Shown here one piece after another: positions 1 through 10,721 of a DNA stretch of 64,000 nt (positions within the stretch are counted from its first letter, which is position 1; each line of letters begins with the position of its first letter). The stretch covers positions 1-64,000 of the forward strand of contig NZ_JARHUF010000005.1 in the NCBI RefSeq assembly GCF_029223195.1. Direction: 5' to 3'. The stretch comes from Vibrio sp. CAU 1672 (lineage in GTDB: Bacteria > Pseudomonadota > Gammaproteobacteria > Enterobacterales > Vibrionaceae). A program made the position numbers and the translations under genes. The notes beneath the pieces are model-generated. The model had not been told where the DNA came from, ran no database searches, and saw nothing but the letters and a program-made list of their open reading frames with translations.

Positions 1-123
1 TGGATGGACTACTACAACAATCATCGTACTCATCAAGGAAAAATGTGCTGTGGCCGAACGCCAATAGAGACATTAGAGGATGGGAAATCAATCTGGTCTG
101 AAAAGAATCTAGCCCAGATATAA
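1..123 (+). CDS. IS481-family transposase, C-terminal end (partial)
   Basis: An open frame runs in from the left window edge and stops with TAA at 121-123. The 40 visible residues contain YYNNHRTHQGKMCCGRTP, the characteristic C-terminal end of the DDE integrase-core transposases of the IS481 group. The catalytic DDE residues lie outside the window, so intactness cannot be judged. The terminal inverted repeat of the element appears to follow directly, so this is the right end of an insertion sequence. Family call confident; exact IS name not assignable. Confidence 0.85.
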   Translation, partial: WMDYYNNHRTHQGKMCCGRTPIETLEDGKSIWSEKNLAQI

Positions 124-181
124 TCTGACAGCCACCGAGTCGAAAAGTGGGTAACTGTCAGATCAGGTCTGAATTAGTACA
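1..181 (+). mobile_element. Right end of an IS481-type insertion sequence
   Basis: Transposase 3' end followed by about 58 bases of non-coding sequence. The likely outer end is the segment 156-181 (TGTCAGATCAGGTCTG followed by AATTAGTACA), consistent with an IS terminal inverted repeat. A second TCTGACAG at 124-131 echoes the terminal motif. The left end and target-site duplication lie outside the window, so the boundary at about 181 is an inference. Confidence 0.6.
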
Positions 182-182
182 A

Positions 183-536
183 CTAAATCAACTTGGAGTA
201 GTTCTCTATCTTCCAGTTTATGTGTTGCAAGCACTCTTCTATATCGGCTTTCTGCCGTTCAAGCTCAATGTGGTGAGTTTTGAGGATATCTAACAGAAAG
301 GCATAATCTCTGCTGCCATTGTTGGCGCAGCTCGCCGCGTATAACTTGATATGCTTGAGCGGCATTCCGGTTTTTTTCAAACACTGTACAAAATGCAGCC
401 AGTGAATATCATGCTCACGATGATAACGGTTGCCCGATGCATCCCGAGGGATTGGATAAATCAGTCCCTGCTTCTCGTAATAGCGTAACGTGTGGCAACT
501 CAAGCCACTCTTTTCCGCTGCTGTGGTAATTTTCAA
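183..536 (-). CDS. MerR-family transcriptional regulator
   Basis: Small DNA-binding regulator. The N-terminus has the MerR winged-helix signature: a helix-turn-helix (TAAEKSGLSCHTLRYYEKQG) followed by the wing (GNRYHREHDIHWLHFVQCLK). A C-terminal dimerisation helix holds one Cys after KLYAA. The GMPLKHIKLYA stretch resembles the AdhR/NmlR-like group that senses electrophiles, but one Cys is not enough to assign an effector. The start was placed at a TTG (536) because an AGAGG lies just upstream and MerR proteins begin directly before this helix. An upstream ATG at 629 would add 31 residues unlike the family. The 3' end abuts the IS end, so its downstream context may have been rearranged. Confidence 0.75.
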   Translation of the reverse strand: MKITTAAEKSGLSCHTLRYYEKQGLIYPIPRDASGNRYHREHDIHWLHFVQCLKKTGMPLKHIKLYAASCANNGSRDYAFLLDILKTHHIELERQKADIEECLQHINWKIENYSKLI

Positions 537-734
537 TCCCAGACCTCTTGATTTGATCGCACACGGCTCATTCCGGGCACTGACCATCAGCGAGCATACT
601 CGCTTGTATGACAAATTGTTTCGAGTCAATTCAACAATTTATCACTAAGTAAGTTTTGTGGGTCAGCATGTTAGCTCAAAGGCAGTATAGTGATTCTGAT
701 TGATGTCCATACATAAAGATCACAGCTGTTTTCC

Positions 735-1154
735 CTATTTCGGCTGTATGAACTTCGCTTTCGCACTGACACGTACTTCGCCATCCACCAATAGCTGCCC
801 CGACAGCTGGTAGATGCCACGTTTTTTACCGACACAAGTTGCGGTAACAAAGACATGATCACCAACGTTTACCGGCTGATGAAATCGTACATCCAGATGG
901 GCGGTTAACGCGGGGATACCGCGGGTTAACAAACAATGCGTCATGGCGCCGTCTAACAGGGAACTGGCAATGCCACCATGCAGCAAACCTAAATAACCTT
1001 GATGGCGAGGTAAAACAGTGAAGCATCCTTCAATATTGCCGTTTGGATCCGAGTGATACGCAACATCAAGTGAATAGAAATTGCGCTCAACCGGAGCACA
1101 AACCGCACATAATTCGTGTGACTGTAAGGCCTGTTGCATTAACTTAGTCTCCAT
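735..1154 (-). CDS. PaaI-type hotdog-fold thioesterase
   Basis: Single-domain acyl-CoA thioesterase-like protein of the PaaI/DUF4442 hotdog group. The hotdog signature is visible: LGLLHGGIASSLLDGAMTHCLL (mid-protein helix with the HGG turn), then AHLDVRFHQPVNVGD and a C-terminal strand with VSAKAKFIQP. Two Cys near the N-terminus (CAVC) suggest extra features such as metal binding, which cannot be proven here. The start is uncertain: the frame is open to a TTG at 1181, with ATGs at 1154 and 1139. A GGAG lies 9 bases before 1139, so translation may begin there. Substrate unknown. Confidence 0.75.
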   Translation of the reverse strand: METKLMQQALQSHELCAVCAPVERNFYSLDVAYHSDPNGNIEGCFTVLPRHQGYLGLLHGGIASSLLDGAMTHCLLTRGIPALTAHLDVRFHQPVNVGDHVFVTATCVGKKRGIYQLSGQLLVDGEVRVSAKAKFIQPK

Positions 1155-1393
1155 AACCCAAGAGTTAATAGCATATGCCAATAACCAACCGAGCGAGGGT
1201 TTGAAATCTATGTTTTCACCCGATCGTCAGGCGCGGGGAACAAAGTGATGACATCGGTGTTAAACTTAACGGCCAGGTAACGCCCCACAGATAAAGGGCC
1301 GCGCAAAAGCAAGAACGCATGCGGAAAGGACTAGCTCGCGTAACTCACTGCAGGCGACCCATCGACCGCCAGAGTGAGTGACAAACGCAGTAT

Positions 1394-2221
1394 TTATACT
1401 GATGTTGGCTCGGACTTCTCCGACTTGAAAAGCTTTTTCTTTATCCAAATAAAAGGAGCAAACAGTAAGAACCAGAATTTTTTAGCCATCGCCAGTACAA
1501 CCCCCAGGATCGCCAATCCTCCTTTGCCAACAACCTTGCCAGTGACGAGTTTATACATTAACGCCCCGGCGCCCACCGCCGCGACAGTATCGGTTTCCGG
1601 TACAAAGTCCTGGTAGGTAAAACCTGCTTTATACTTCAATTGCTCTAATATCGGTGCAAGGCTCTCTTCCGCAGACAAAAACTGGCTTTCCTCACCAATC
1701 CAGGTGATCTGGCTGTAGCCCTCCCGTGATAACTTCATTGCTCTGGCATTGACGATATGGTTATTCTGATCATCATGAAGTTTCAGCGCGTAGTACATCG
1801 TTGCCTGATTTTTATCCAGCGTCGGTTCTTGCGCCCAACCATCAATAAACAACTGACCGTTTTTACGGTGTTTGTTGTCCTCTTCCGTGCCTTCAACTAA
1901 CTCATCCAGCATGGCCTGAGCATCGATGTTGTCCTCCCAGTCATCCATTTTGACAAACCCGAGCTTCTCTTCAGTAATTACGTACCGGGTATAATCATTA
2001 TTAAATAACACTGCGTTTGGTGAACTGGGTACGCCGTTTATTTCTTCTTCAGCCAATGCCGCATCATGCCCGCGAAGCAACCCCTGATCATCCATAACCT
2101 GTATCGTCGCGTTTTGGTTGGGAACATCATACTCACCGGTATATTCCCAATTTAAATCATCGAATACATCTGCAGCAGCAATCTGGCTTACTAAAGCAAG
2201 CGTAAAAAGTACATATTTCAT
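1394..2221 (-). CDS. DUF2167-family membrane protein
   Basis: Predicted exported or membrane protein of about 275 residues. It has an N-terminal signal peptide (KYVLFTLALVSQIAAA), a soluble domain typical of DUF2167 (FVKMDDWED; INGWAQEP-like DGWAQEPTLD; ALKLHDDQ), and two C-terminal hydrophobic segments ending in a Lys-rich tail. The function of DUF2167 is not established. The start was placed at ATG 2221 because AGGTGG precedes it at good spacing; an in-frame GTG at 2230 overlaps that ribosome binding site. No operon partner on either side. Confidence 0.75.
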   Translation of the reverse strand: MKYVLFTLALVSQIAAADVFDDLNWEYTGEYDVPNQNATIQVMDDQGLLRGHDAALAEEEINGVPSSPNAVLFNNDYTRYVITEEKLGFVKMDDWEDNIDAQAMLDELVEGTEEDNKHRKNGQLFIDGWAQEPTLDKNQATMYYALKLHDDQNNHIVNARAMKLSREGYSQITWIGEESQFLSAEESLAPILEQLKYKAGFTYQDFVPETDTVAAVGAGALMYKLVTGKVVGKGGLAILGVVLAMAKKFWFLLFAPFIWIKKKLFKSEKSEPTSV

Positions 2222-2559
2222 TTTAACCACCTGAATTTTGGCATTTTTTATATTTTGTTACATTCAGGCAGCAATATGCACTTATTAGCTATTATCTATA
2301 TTGAACAATATCAATAAACCGGCTAATAAATCACCGTCAATTCATATAAATTTATGATGCCGTCAGAATCACTTTTACCCTCCACAATATACCACCGGGC
2401 TGAGTTTAAAGACGAAGCAATACGGTTTTCAGGAACATGGAATATCCGTAGCACGATGCCCGGGCGTCATTACACTCGCTTGAGTATCCCGAGGTTACTG
2501 ACCTTAAGCCGTTGCAGTCAGCTGATTTACTGGCTGTTTTATCATAGGATGGGAGGTTA
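2222..2559. other. Gene-free stretch upstream of the DUF2167 gene
   Basis: About 340 bases. The part next to 2222 is AT-rich and probably holds the DUF2167 promoter. Open frames on both strands (for example 2354-2701 plus) overlap the NifW-like gene antisense and have no family resemblance. Nothing else recognised. Confidence 0.4.
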
Positions 2560-2835
2560 TTATTTGCGCAGGCAAGAAGTACAACCTCGGCAGGCAGAGC
2601 GCGAGTGCGGGTCAAGCCTGCCCCGCTGCACTTTACAATATGCATTTCTCAACGCACGACGCGCCGAAAACCAGTCATCGGGCCGGGTTAAAATAACGTA
2701 ACCGTTAAAGCGCTTGATCAGTTGGGTCTGGTACTCTTGTACAAAGTGATGGTCAAAATCAATCTCAAAGTACTCCAGTGCTTGTTCGATCGAAGTAAAA
2801 CTCGCGATGGTTTGCTGAATGTCGTCGTATGCCAT
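2560..2835 (-). CDS. NifW-like small protein
   Basis: A 91-residue protein. Residues 17-50 (ALEYFEIDFDHHFVQEY then LIKRFNGYVI) resemble the core of NifW, the nitrogenase-stabilising/protective protein, where a 'FF.v.yDp..v...r.hILqRFnqyl' pattern recurs. The C-terminus is basic and ends with a small Cys cluster (CRGCTSC), which could bind metal. No nif gene is nearby. It sits just downstream of katG's terminator side, reading the same way, so an oxidative-stress role is possible but unproven. Ribosome binding site weak. Family assignment from memory of the pattern. Confidence 0.5.
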   Translation of the reverse strand: MAYDDIQQTIASFTSIEQALEYFEIDFDHHFVQEYQTQLIKRFNGYVILTRPDDWFSARRALRNAYCKVQRGRLDPHSRSACRGCTSCLRK

Positions 2836-2931
2836 GGTAAAAACACTAGGGAACAGATTGGTCAGTGTAATGGTTGCGTTTATACTGGGCTTTGATATCG
2901 CACAAATCCACTCTCGACGGCATTATAAACA

Positions 2932-2960
2932 AAACAGGTGGGCTTACGGCCCACCTGTTT
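2932..2960 (-). terminator. katG terminator
   Basis: Perfect 12-bp stem (AAACAGGTGGGC / GCCCACCTGTTT) with a 5-base loop, 20 bases past the katG stop and followed on the minus strand by TTGTTTAT. Confidence 0.85.
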
Positions 2961-2980
2961 AACTTTGCGTTAAAGTTGTT

Positions 2981-5158
<2,178 letters not shown>

Positions 5159-5243
5159 TCACTCCTTTATTGGTTAACTACTCATCCTCGGCAAATTATT
5201 TCTTACCTCACCGCCAGAGTAGTTCCCTGATCCGTAAAAGCCA

Positions 5244-5269
5244 TTGTTTAAGATCAAGCCATTAAACAA
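5244..5269. promoter_or_regulatory. Inverted repeat upstream of katG
   Basis: TTGTTTAA and TTAAACAA form a perfect 8-bp inverted repeat with a 10-base gap, 89-114 bases upstream of the katG start. The position suits an operator. It does not match the ATAG-type spacing of OxyR that I know, so the regulator is unknown. Confidence 0.35.
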
Positions 5270-5322
5270 GAATATAAACTTATTAACCAATTAATAAGTA
5301 AGGGAAAATTTTTTTATAACGG

Positions 5323-6858
5323 CTATTCACACCCTGCATATTTCACCCCGGATAGCCGCGCCATCTCCTTATGCCAGGTTGCCAAATCTTGTTGGTTAAA
5401 TTTGGACAAATCGTCATGGCCACATGCTCGCGCCAACACCTTCATCAGTTCTACCGACGAGCGTAAAAAACGCTCAAGCTGTTGGGATGCGCTGTCGATA
5501 TCCAGGCGCTGCCTTAACTCTGGACGCTGGGTTGCGATACCTGCCGGGCAGTTATTGGTGTTGCACATTCTGGCGCCAACGCAGCCAATCGCCTGAATCG
5601 CACTGTTGGCAAGTGCGACACCATCGGCCCCCAGCGCCATCGCTTTAACAAAATCGGCAGGGACACGCAGGCCCCCGGTCATAACAAGCGTCACCTGACG
5701 GCCGATGCCTTGTTCATCCAGATAACGTCTTGCCCGGGCCAGCGCGGGGATCGTTGGTACACTAATATGGTCTCTCAACAAAAGTGGCGCCGCGCCGGTA
5801 CCACCGCCACGGCCATCGAGAATGATGTAATCAGCTCCTGCATCCAGTGCAAACTGAATGTCGTCTTCAATGTGGTTGGCACTGAGCTTAAACCCCACCG
5901 GAATGCCACCGGTGATCTCACGCACGCGATCGGCAAACCGGCGAAAATCCCTCGGCGTGCGGAGATCTTTAAACCGGGCTGGCGAAATGGCCGACTGCCC
6001 TTCCGGGATACCCCGGACTTGTGAAATTTTTCCGGTATTTTTGCTCGCTGGCAGATGACCGCCCACCCCGGTTTTTGCCGCCTGCCCACCTTTGAAATGG
6101 AACGCCTGCACCTGTAGCAGCTTGGCTTCATCAAAACCAAAGCCGGCGCTGGCCAGTTCATAGAAATAACGAGAATTAGCCTGTTGTTCCTCAGGCAGCA
6201 TGCCGCCTTCTCCTGAACAGATCCCCGTCCCCGCTAGCTCAGCCCCTTTGGCCAACGCGATTTTGGCCTCTTGCGACAGAGCCCCAAAGCTCATATCAGA
6301 AACAAACAACGGCATCGACAAAATCAATGGTTTCTTTGCCTGTGGCCCGATGACCAACTGAGTATTCACCGGCTCGTCATCCAATAATGGCTGCCTGGCA
6401 AGCTGAGCAACCATCAGTTGAATGTCGTCCCAAAGCGGCAAGTGGTACTTAGGCACCCCCATCGCCGTCATTGGCCCGTGAGCGCCAAGTTTGCTTAACC
6501 CTTCATGAGCCAGTTGATGAATTAATCCGATGGTGGGCTCTTCCTGAGTCGCTTTTACCGCTGGCTTTTCTCCCTGCTTTGCTATCATCCCCGGCCCTTC
6601 CCCCCCGATTTGCTCGGCAGAGAACTGTTTGTGTGTACCATCACAAAACGGCTTGTTCCTGGTATGTTTACACTGGCAAAGATAAGCATCTTCACTCTTC
6701 TCGGCGACAAAACTCATCGGTTTAATTTGCGTACCAGCGTGTGAACCATCGCAAAAAGGCTGGCTTTTTGAACGGCCACATTGACAAAAATAGTACTCTT
6801 GTCCTTGCTTTAATGTGACCTTAACCGGTTTGTTATCGGCAATAACTGGCTTACTCAT
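5323..6858 (-). CDS. CDGSH iron-sulfur / FMN glutamate-synthase-like fusion protein
   Basis: A 511-residue fusion. Residues 1-80 hold two CDGSH iron-sulfur motifs, CQCGRSKSQPFCDGSH and CQCKHTRNKPFCDGTH, each with the 3-Cys/1-His ligand set of a labile 2Fe-2S cluster. From about residue 120 follows the FMN-binding TIM-barrel domain of glutamate synthase: SDMSFGALS, GEGGMLPEEQ, KTGVGGHLP, DGRGGGTGAAP, and a C-terminal CVGARMCNTNNCPAGIATQ cluster-binding stretch. No amidotransferase domain is present, so it is not a classical glutamate synthase; the family is annotated only as FMN-binding glutamate-synthase-related. A redox role is plausible. Start ATG 6858. It lies upstream of katG in the same orientation, which suggests an oxidative-stress link. 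Confidence 0.9.
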   Translation of the reverse strand: MSKPVIADNKPVKVTLKQGQEYYFCQCGRSKSQPFCDGSHAGTQIKPMSFVAEKSEDAYLCQCKHTRNKPFCDGTHKQFSAEQIGGEGPGMIAKQGEKPAVKATQEEPTIGLIHQLAHEGLSKLGAHGPMTAMGVPKYHLPLWDDIQLMVAQLARQPLLDDEPVNTQLVIGPQAKKPLILSMPLFVSDMSFGALSQEAKIALAKGAELAGTGICSGEGGMLPEEQQANSRYFYELASAGFGFDEAKLLQVQAFHFKGGQAAKTGVGGHLPASKNTGKISQVRGIPEGQSAISPARFKDLRTPRDFRRFADRVREITGGIPVGFKLSANHIEDDIQFALDAGADYIILDGRGGGTGAAPLLLRDHISVPTIPALARARRYLDEQGIGRQVTLVMTGGLRVPADFVKAMALGADGVALANSAIQAIGCVGARMCNTNNCPAGIATQRPELRQRLDIDSASQQLERFLRSSVELMKVLARACGHDDLSKFNQQDLATWHKEMARLSGVKYAGCE

Positions 6859-6996
6859 CAGTATTCCTTAGTGCGTATGCAGTAAATCGGTTTTAGTAAG
6901 CGTAGAACAAAACCCAATTAGACGTAGCACTCTTCGTGGTGGACGGAGATTTCTTTACCTATACTGATCATGGGTCTCAGAGATGCGGAGGCAGAC

Positions 6997-7476
6997 ATGA
7001 CAATTGCAACCCGGCTCGATCAATATCTGACTGAACATAATATTCATTTTCAAACGGTCAACCACAGTCACAGTAACAGCTCACTGCAAAGCGGTGTTTC
7101 AGCGGGCATCCCTTTAATGAACATAGCAAAAGGTGTGATTCTGGAAGATCACCAAGGTCATCATATGATGGCTGTATTGCCAGCCAACAACAAAATCAGC
7201 TTATCCAGACTAAACGATGAGTTTAATGCTACCTTCCATCTTGTGAAGGAAAGAATGGTTTATCGCATGTTCACCGACTGTGATCACGGTGCCGTTCCCC
7301 CTGTGGGTAGTGCTTATCATATGTCAACCGTCTGTGACGAATCACTTGCCAACCTGGATCATGTTTACCTCGAAGCAGGTGATCATGAAACTCTGGTCAA
7401 ACTCGATCACGATGCCTTTATCAGACTAATGGAAGATTGCAAATTTTTAAGATTCAGTAGCGATGTCCTTCATTAG
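6997..7476 (+). CDS. YbaK/EbsC-type aminoacyl-tRNA deacylase domain protein
   Basis: A 159-residue stand-alone YbaK/ProX-like domain. Such proteins hydrolyse mischarged aminoacyl-tRNAs in trans. The pattern LNDEFNATFHLVKERMVYRMFTDCDHGAVPPVG matches the family's substrate-pocket region (E..v...f.dC..Ga.pP.G); the usual invariant Lys is seen in IAKGVIL. An in-frame ATG lies at 6970, but GGAGG five bases before 6997 decides the start. Which tRNA is edited cannot be told from sequence. It converges on rnz and shares a terminator with it. Confidence 0.8.
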   Translation: MTIATRLDQYLTEHNIHFQTVNHSHSNSSLQSGVSAGIPLMNIAKGVILEDHQGHHMMAVLPANNKISLSRLNDEFNATFHLVKERMVYRMFTDCDHGAVPPVGSAYHMSTVCDESLANLDHVYLEAGDHETLVKLDHDAFIRLMEDCKFLRFSSDVLH

Positions 7477-7484
7477 ACACAACG

Positions 7485-7513
7485 AAAGGCTCTTACCCTG
7501 AGTAAGAGCCTTT
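7485..7513. terminator. Bidirectional terminator between the deacylase gene and rnz
   Basis: 12-bp stem AAAGGCTCTTAC / GTAAGAGCCTTT with a 5-base loop and T-rich flanks on both strands. It overlaps the rnz stop codon by one base and so serves both convergent genes. Confidence 0.9.
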
Positions 7514-8490
7514 TAATCCCGTGGCAATGCATCCGTAGTCATCAACGCAAGTTCTCCCCGTTTATTCAGCCGGTAGTGCTGTAGATCCTGAGCCAGAAAA
7601 AGTTGGCCGGAATAGACTGTCTGTGCTTGTTGTCTGAGTTGGTCTATCGAAACCGGAGCATCCGGGCGAGTTTGATAACGCGGGCTAAAATGAGTGAGCA
7701 CTAAATGAGGAATCGCCATCCGCTGGGCAAAACCGGCGACTTGCCCTGCATAGCTGTGGCCGACTTCCTGGGCCCGCAACGCTAATTCGTCACCATAAGT
7801 CGATTCATGGATTAACACCTGACAGCCCTTGCAATATGGTTCGAGCAGGTCCGGCGTGTCATTATCACCGCCAATGATCACTTTGCGCGGATTGTGATCC
7901 AATAGGGTGTAGTCCGTACTGCGAATGGTTTTACCCTGAAATGAAATATCTTCACCACGGATGAGTTGTCCCCACAGTGGTCCGCGCGGTATCTGGTCCC
8001 GGTTGAGCTTCTCAATGTTCAGATGCCGTCGAATAGTTGACTGGGTGAAACCGTAGCCGTAACTCGGTACCCGGTGCGATAACGCAATCACTTGAATGGT
8101 ATACTGGCCAATCGTCAGGCTGGGCAGCGACTCGGCAAGAACATAGTTAAGCGAAAATGGCAGATTTAGTTTGGTAAATTGTTGTGTCGCAGCAAACCAC
8201 TGTTGTATTCCCTTTGGGGCAACAATCGTCAGCGGCTTGCTGCGGTTATTCATCCCGGCACTGGCGAGTAAACCCGGTAATCCATAGCAGTGATCACCAT
8301 GGATATGTGTGATACAAATCGCCTGCAGGTGATCCAGTGACAACGGGGTATGCAAAAGCTGATGCTGGGTTCCTTCAGCACAATCGACTAAAAACCACCC
8401 CTTACCTTCACTCTCCTGTAACGCAGTTGCAGAAACATTTCTGGTTTTGGTTGGAATACCTGACGAGGTACCGAGGAGATAGAGTTCCAT
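7513..8490 (-). CDS. rnz: Ribonuclease Z
   Basis: Metallo-beta-lactamase-fold endoribonuclease of the RNase Z/ElaC group, which trims tRNA 3' trailers. The zinc motif THIHGDHCYGLPGLL (His62, His64, Asp66, His67) is complete. Further metal ligands are seen in IHESTYGDE and VLTHFSPRY, and the family's N-terminal LGTSSGIPTKTRN is intact. At 325 residues it has the size of the bacterial long-form single-domain enzyme. Monocistronic, converging on the YbaK-like gene. Confidence 0.95.
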   Translation of the reverse strand: MELYLLGTSSGIPTKTRNVSATALQESEGKGWFLVDCAEGTQHQLLHTPLSLDHLQAICITHIHGDHCYGLPGLLASAGMNNRSKPLTIVAPKGIQQWFAATQQFTKLNLPFSLNYVLAESLPSLTIGQYTIQVIALSHRVPSYGYGFTQSTIRRHLNIEKLNRDQIPRGPLWGQLIRGEDISFQGKTIRSTDYTLLDHNPRKVIIGGDNDTPDLLEPYCKGCQVLIHESTYGDELALRAQEVGHSYAGQVAGFAQRMAIPHLVLTHFSPRYQTRPDAPVSIDQLRQQAQTVYSGQLFLAQDLQHYRLNKRGELALMTTDALPRD

Positions 8491-8736
8491 ACAACACCAA
8501 CAGCGAAAACTTCACTCAATTTCAATATGATATCTCTAAAGTGTAGTCGGTTTTAGTGTACAAATAGTCGAAAACGGTATCTGCTTCCTATCGCTATCAA
8601 AAGGCAACGTTGCGGTTTCTATAACAACCAATAAAGAATCTATGGGACCATTAGGGTGTAACCCATATCCGGAGTCACTCTTTTGGCCTGTTCCGGAAAA
8701 GTATAGATTTAACTCAATATACATTTGCTAAACTAA

Positions 8737-8760
8737 AAAAACGCCTTGATAGGCGTTTTT
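8737..8760. terminator. Terminator downstream of the aldehyde dehydrogenase gene
   Basis: AAAAACGCCT / AGGCGTTTTT stem with a TGAT loop. It is A/T-flanked on both sides, so it can work in both directions. It lies 18 bases past the stop of the minus-strand aldehyde dehydrogenase gene. Confidence 0.9.
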
Positions 8761-8778
8761 TACCTGGACACGAGTAAG

Positions 8779-10191
8779 TTAACGCATGAAAAACTTCTGC
8801 AGCGCTTTCATCGCCAGGTTGCGGCGACGCATCAGTAACCGGGTGCGTGGTAGCCACGTCGGCGTCTGGAACACCGTCTTCGCATGACTAAAGGTCCGGA
8901 AGCCCTCTTCGCCATGGTAATGACCAATGCCTGATTCACCGATACCGCCAAATGGCGCATCATCCGCACCAACATGGAAAATAGTATCATTCACACCAAC
9001 ACCGCCACTGTGGGTATTGCGCACAATATGTTCAATAAGCTCGGCATCTTCCGACATGATATACAGCGCCAGCGGACGCTGATTCTGGTTGATGTATTCC
9101 AGGGGCTCTTCAATCGTTGTGTAAGGTTTGACCGGCAGCAGAGGGCCGAAGATTTCCTCCTGCATGATGATCATCTCCTGGGTGACATCCGTCAATAAAT
9201 GCGGATATAAGCCGCGCCCTTCAGATGCCAGTTGCGCGACCGTGTGCACGCTCGCACCTTTGGTTCTGGCATCATCTAGCAACGCCTGCAAACGATCATA
9301 CTGACGCTGGTTAATGATATGGGTAAAGCCCTGAGCATCTTTGGAGTTGAGGTACAAGGCTTCAAAGCGTTTCACAAACAGAGCAACAAACTCTCCCACC
9401 TTATGTTGCGGAACCCAGGCATAATCAGGCGCAACACAAATTTGCCCGGCGTTGATGCATTTGCCAAACAGGATCGAATCCACGGCTTTTTTCATATTGG
9501 CATCCTCAGCTACGATAACCGGAGACTTACCGCCCAGTTCCAGCGTCACCGGGGTGAGGTTTTCTGCTGCGGCTTTAGCCACCGCGCGGCCGACACTGGC
9601 CGAGCCGGTAAACAGCAAATGATCAAACGGCAACTGGCTGAAGGCACGGGCGACGTCCGCCTCACCTTCTATCACTTCGACATCGTCGGGTAACACATGG
9701 CAAATCTCGGCGATCACCTTATTGGTCTTCGGGGTAAACTCGCTCAGCTTGATCATCACCCGGTTCCCTGCCGCCAGGGCTGTCACCAATGGCGCCAGAC
9801 TCAAAATGACGGGGAAGTTCCAGGGCGAAATAATACCCACCACCCCGACAGGCTGATACTCAACCGAAACTTTTGAGGGAACCATTAATAATCCGGCGTG
9901 CCTCTGGCTCGGTTTACACCATTTACTCAGGCGCTTTAAGGTGTAATTGATCTGTGAAACCGTCGGCAATACGTCGGTCATTGAAGTATCAAATTCAGAG
10001 CGATATCCGAAGTCGGCACTCAACGCATCGACCAACGCTTGCTGGTGAGCTAGCAGAGTCTGTTTGAGGAGGATAAGCTTTTGCTTGCGTGAATCGATTC
10101 TGGGATAAGGTTCAGAATTGTAAGCCGATTTAAGCCGATCAAGCGTAAGATGTAACGAATGGCCTATTTCAACGTCTGCAATCGCATTCAT
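8779..10191 (-). CDS. Aldehyde dehydrogenase, coniferyl-aldehyde-dehydrogenase type
   Basis: NAD(P)-dependent aldehyde dehydrogenase of the short group that includes coniferyl aldehyde dehydrogenase and fatty aldehyde dehydrogenases (470 residues). Visible motifs: VVGIISPWNFPV (cofactor-binding), LELGGKSP with the general base Glu218, and NAGQICVAPDY with catalytic Cys252. The C-terminus has a basic, amphipathic tail (TRLLMRRRNLAMKALQKFFMR), as in enzymes that touch the membrane. Start at ATG 10191, preceded by GGAGAAAAATC; the frame is open to 10212. Physiological aldehyde unknown. Confidence 0.9.
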   Translation of the reverse strand: MNAIADVEIGHSLHLTLDRLKSAYNSEPYPRIDSRKQKLILLKQTLLAHQQALVDALSADFGYRSEFDTSMTDVLPTVSQINYTLKRLSKWCKPSQRHAGLLMVPSKVSVEYQPVGVVGIISPWNFPVILSLAPLVTALAAGNRVMIKLSEFTPKTNKVIAEICHVLPDDVEVIEGEADVARAFSQLPFDHLLFTGSASVGRAVAKAAAENLTPVTLELGGKSPVIVAEDANMKKAVDSILFGKCINAGQICVAPDYAWVPQHKVGEFVALFVKRFEALYLNSKDAQGFTHIINQRQYDRLQALLDDARTKGASVHTVAQLASEGRGLYPHLLTDVTQEMIIMQEEIFGPLLPVKPYTTIEEPLEYINQNQRPLALYIMSEDAELIEHIVRNTHSGGVGVNDTIFHVGADDAPFGGIGESGIGHYHGEEGFRTFSHAKTVFQTPTWLPRTRLLMRRRNLAMKALQKFFMR

Positions 10192-10310
10192 GATTTTTCT
10201 CCTGACCAGCATACAAACAGATAGTACCTACAGTTTATGACTAACATAAATGCAACATCTTTACTATGCATTCTTGATTGAAGTTAGAGTCGAAACTCAA
10301 ATTTAACCAT

Positions 10311-10721
10311 TTATAGCGCCAGCTTCATTTTGAAATACGGCACATCGCATTTATAAAAACGTTCCCCTTCCGTATGCATGCCGAAGCGTCGATAAAAAGA
10401 CACAGCAGACTCTCTGGCGTCACACCAAAAACAGTCTACCGGTGAATGCGCTAAGCTCGCCAACATATGCTCAATCATCATCGAGCCAATTCCTTGTCCC
10501 TGATATTGGGGCAGAATCGCAAATTTCCTCAAACGCGCCTGACGGCCATCAAGATAAACCGATGCAACGCCCACAAGTGCATCATCAACAAATGCGCCAT
10601 AATGCTGCGCTTGTTTATCTCCTTCAACTTCACAGTGGCTAAGCGGTTTGTGAGGCCAAAGAACTCGGTGACGAACCGGCATTGCTTCATGCCAGTTAAT
10701 GGTCTGGATCGTTACTGTCAT
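10311..10721 (-). CDS. GNAT-family N-acetyltransferase
   Basis: A 136-residue single-domain acetyltransferase. The acetyl-CoA-binding motif A is seen as KFAILPQYQGQGIGSMMIEHML (the Q-x-x-G-x-G loop), and motif B as FYRRFGMHTEGERFYK. It resembles the ElaA-like group (WPHKPLSHCEVEGD near the N-terminus). Substrate unknown. Its start overlaps the stop of the upstream GNAT gene by 4 bases (ATGA), so the two are translationally coupled. Confidence 0.85.
   Translation of the reverse strand: MTVTIQTINWHEAMPVRHRVLWPHKPLSHCEVEGDKQAQHYGAFVDDALVGVASVYLDGRQARLRKFAILPQYQGQGIGSMMIEHMLASLAHSPVDCFWCDARESAVSFYRRFGMHTEGERFYKCDVPYFKMKLAL

Noticed and set aside
2354..2701. 115-codon plus-strand frame antisense to the NifW-like gene
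   Set aside because: Shadow of the minus-strand gene; no start context or protein-like pattern.
8536..8724. 62-codon open frame on the minus strand between rnz and the aldehyde dehydrogenase gene
   Set aside because: No ribosome binding site, no recognisable domain, and it overlaps the probable rnz promoter region.
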